This document shows positions 7,366 through 7,621 of a stretch of 7,621 nucleotides of DNA, piece after piece. Each line of letters opens with the position of its first letter. The first letter of the stretch is position 1. The DNA is from Candidatus Kuenenia stuttgartensis. Lineage in GTDB: Bacteria; Bacteroidota; Bacteroidia; Flavobacteriales_D; Crocinitomicaceae. The notes under the pieces are model-generated. The model was not told the origin of the DNA and searched no databases. It worked only from the letters and a program-made list of their open reading frames with translations. The stretch spans positions 1 through 7,621 of the forward strand of contig CALPRR020000124.1 of NCBI GenBank assembly GCA_943326025.2. Direction: 5' to 3'. Made by a program: the position numbers and the translations under genes.

Positions 7366-7384
7366 AATTATTGTGTTTATAATT
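7366..7384. repeat. Short inverted repeat abutting the LLM-tail breakpoint
   Basis: AATTAT (7366-7371) and ATAATT (7379-7384) form a 6-bp stem with a 7-base loop. Its right arm ends exactly where the match to the LLM gene begins at 7385. It is all A/T in an AT-rich spacer, so chance is a real possibility. It is recorded because of its position. Confidence 0.3.
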
Positions 7385-7621
7385 GAGTGATCGGAATATT
7401 AACAGGAAACAGAAGTCCATTAGAGCCTCCTTTTGATGTAACAAATGAATTTCGTAGAATCATACAACAACCCGCAGTACAACAAATGTCGAAATACGCC
7501 TTCATAGGCAGCAAGGAAACTGTAAAAAAGAAAGTGAAAGCCTTTATTGAAAATACGGGTGTTGACGAACTTATGGCTGTTACGAATGTATTTGATTTCG
7601 AAGATCGTATGAAATCGGTGA
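7385..7621 (+). pseudogene. 5'-truncated second copy of the LLM monooxygenase gene (3' part; continues past right edge)
   Basis: The frame from 7387 encodes 78 residues (VIGILTGNRSPLEPPFDV ... GVDELMAVTNVFDFEDRMKSV). These match the C-terminal region of the LLM protein encoded at 2374-2608 at 74 of 78 positions; the four changes are E/D, S/R, V/I and N/S. At the DNA level 212 of 237 bases agree, and 20 of the 24 differing codons are synonymous, so the two sequences diverged while both coded for working protein. The codon directly before the match (7384-7386) is TGA in frame, and nothing resembling the first two thirds of the protein lies upstream. A GTG at 7387 exists but would make only a barrel fragment. 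It is best read as a displaced gene tail left by recombination. Confidence 0.9.

Noticed and set aside
7387..7621. The tail copy as an independent short gene starting at GTG 7387
   Set aside because: It would encode only the C-terminal part of a TIM barrel, has no promoter-like box or ribosome site before it, and begins exactly at the homology breakpoint.

Overview
The window is low-GC DNA typical of the Bacteroidota, most likely a flavobacterium. This is inferred from several signs: AT-rich coding sequence, almost no Shine-Dalgarno sequences, three exact matches to the TAnnTTTG -7 box used by that phylum's sigma factor, signal peptides ending in S-Q, and protein families common in Flavobacteriia. 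No RNA gene, CRISPR array, transposase or integrase was found.

Left part (1-1498, minus strand). The N-terminal 135 codons of a probable fold-type I PLP enzyme of the Cys/Met-metabolism type run off the left edge. Upstream of it is a complete 335-residue RhuM-family gene. A short divergent promoter region (1499-1639) separates RhuM from a plus-strand luciferase-like flavin-dependent monooxygenase (LLM) gene at 1640-2652. That gene has the full family length but carries a one-base frameshift in a T run near 2020-2024.

Right part (2653-7386). Four minus-strand genes sit in a row, each separated by a non-coding spacer of roughly 110-210 bases. They encode a three-helix membrane protein, a secreted protein with YD-like repeats, a cytoplasmic protein with an N-terminal zinc ribbon, and a secreted TPR protein of 595 residues. 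All look like accessory genes of unknown role, and nothing in them points to a shared pathway.

Right edge (7385-7621). A second copy of the 3' part of the LLM gene appears in the same orientation as the first. It is 89.5% identical over 237 bases to 2372-2608 (212 of 237 by hand count), and 20 of the 24 differing codons are synonymous. It has no 5' part, and an in-frame stop lies directly before it. The four-gene block is therefore bracketed by an intact-length LLM gene and an LLM gene tail. This is the arrangement expected when a cassette carrying a replacement version of its target gene's 3' end has inserted and displaced the resident tail. This is the most interesting feature of the window, although no recombination enzyme is visible here.
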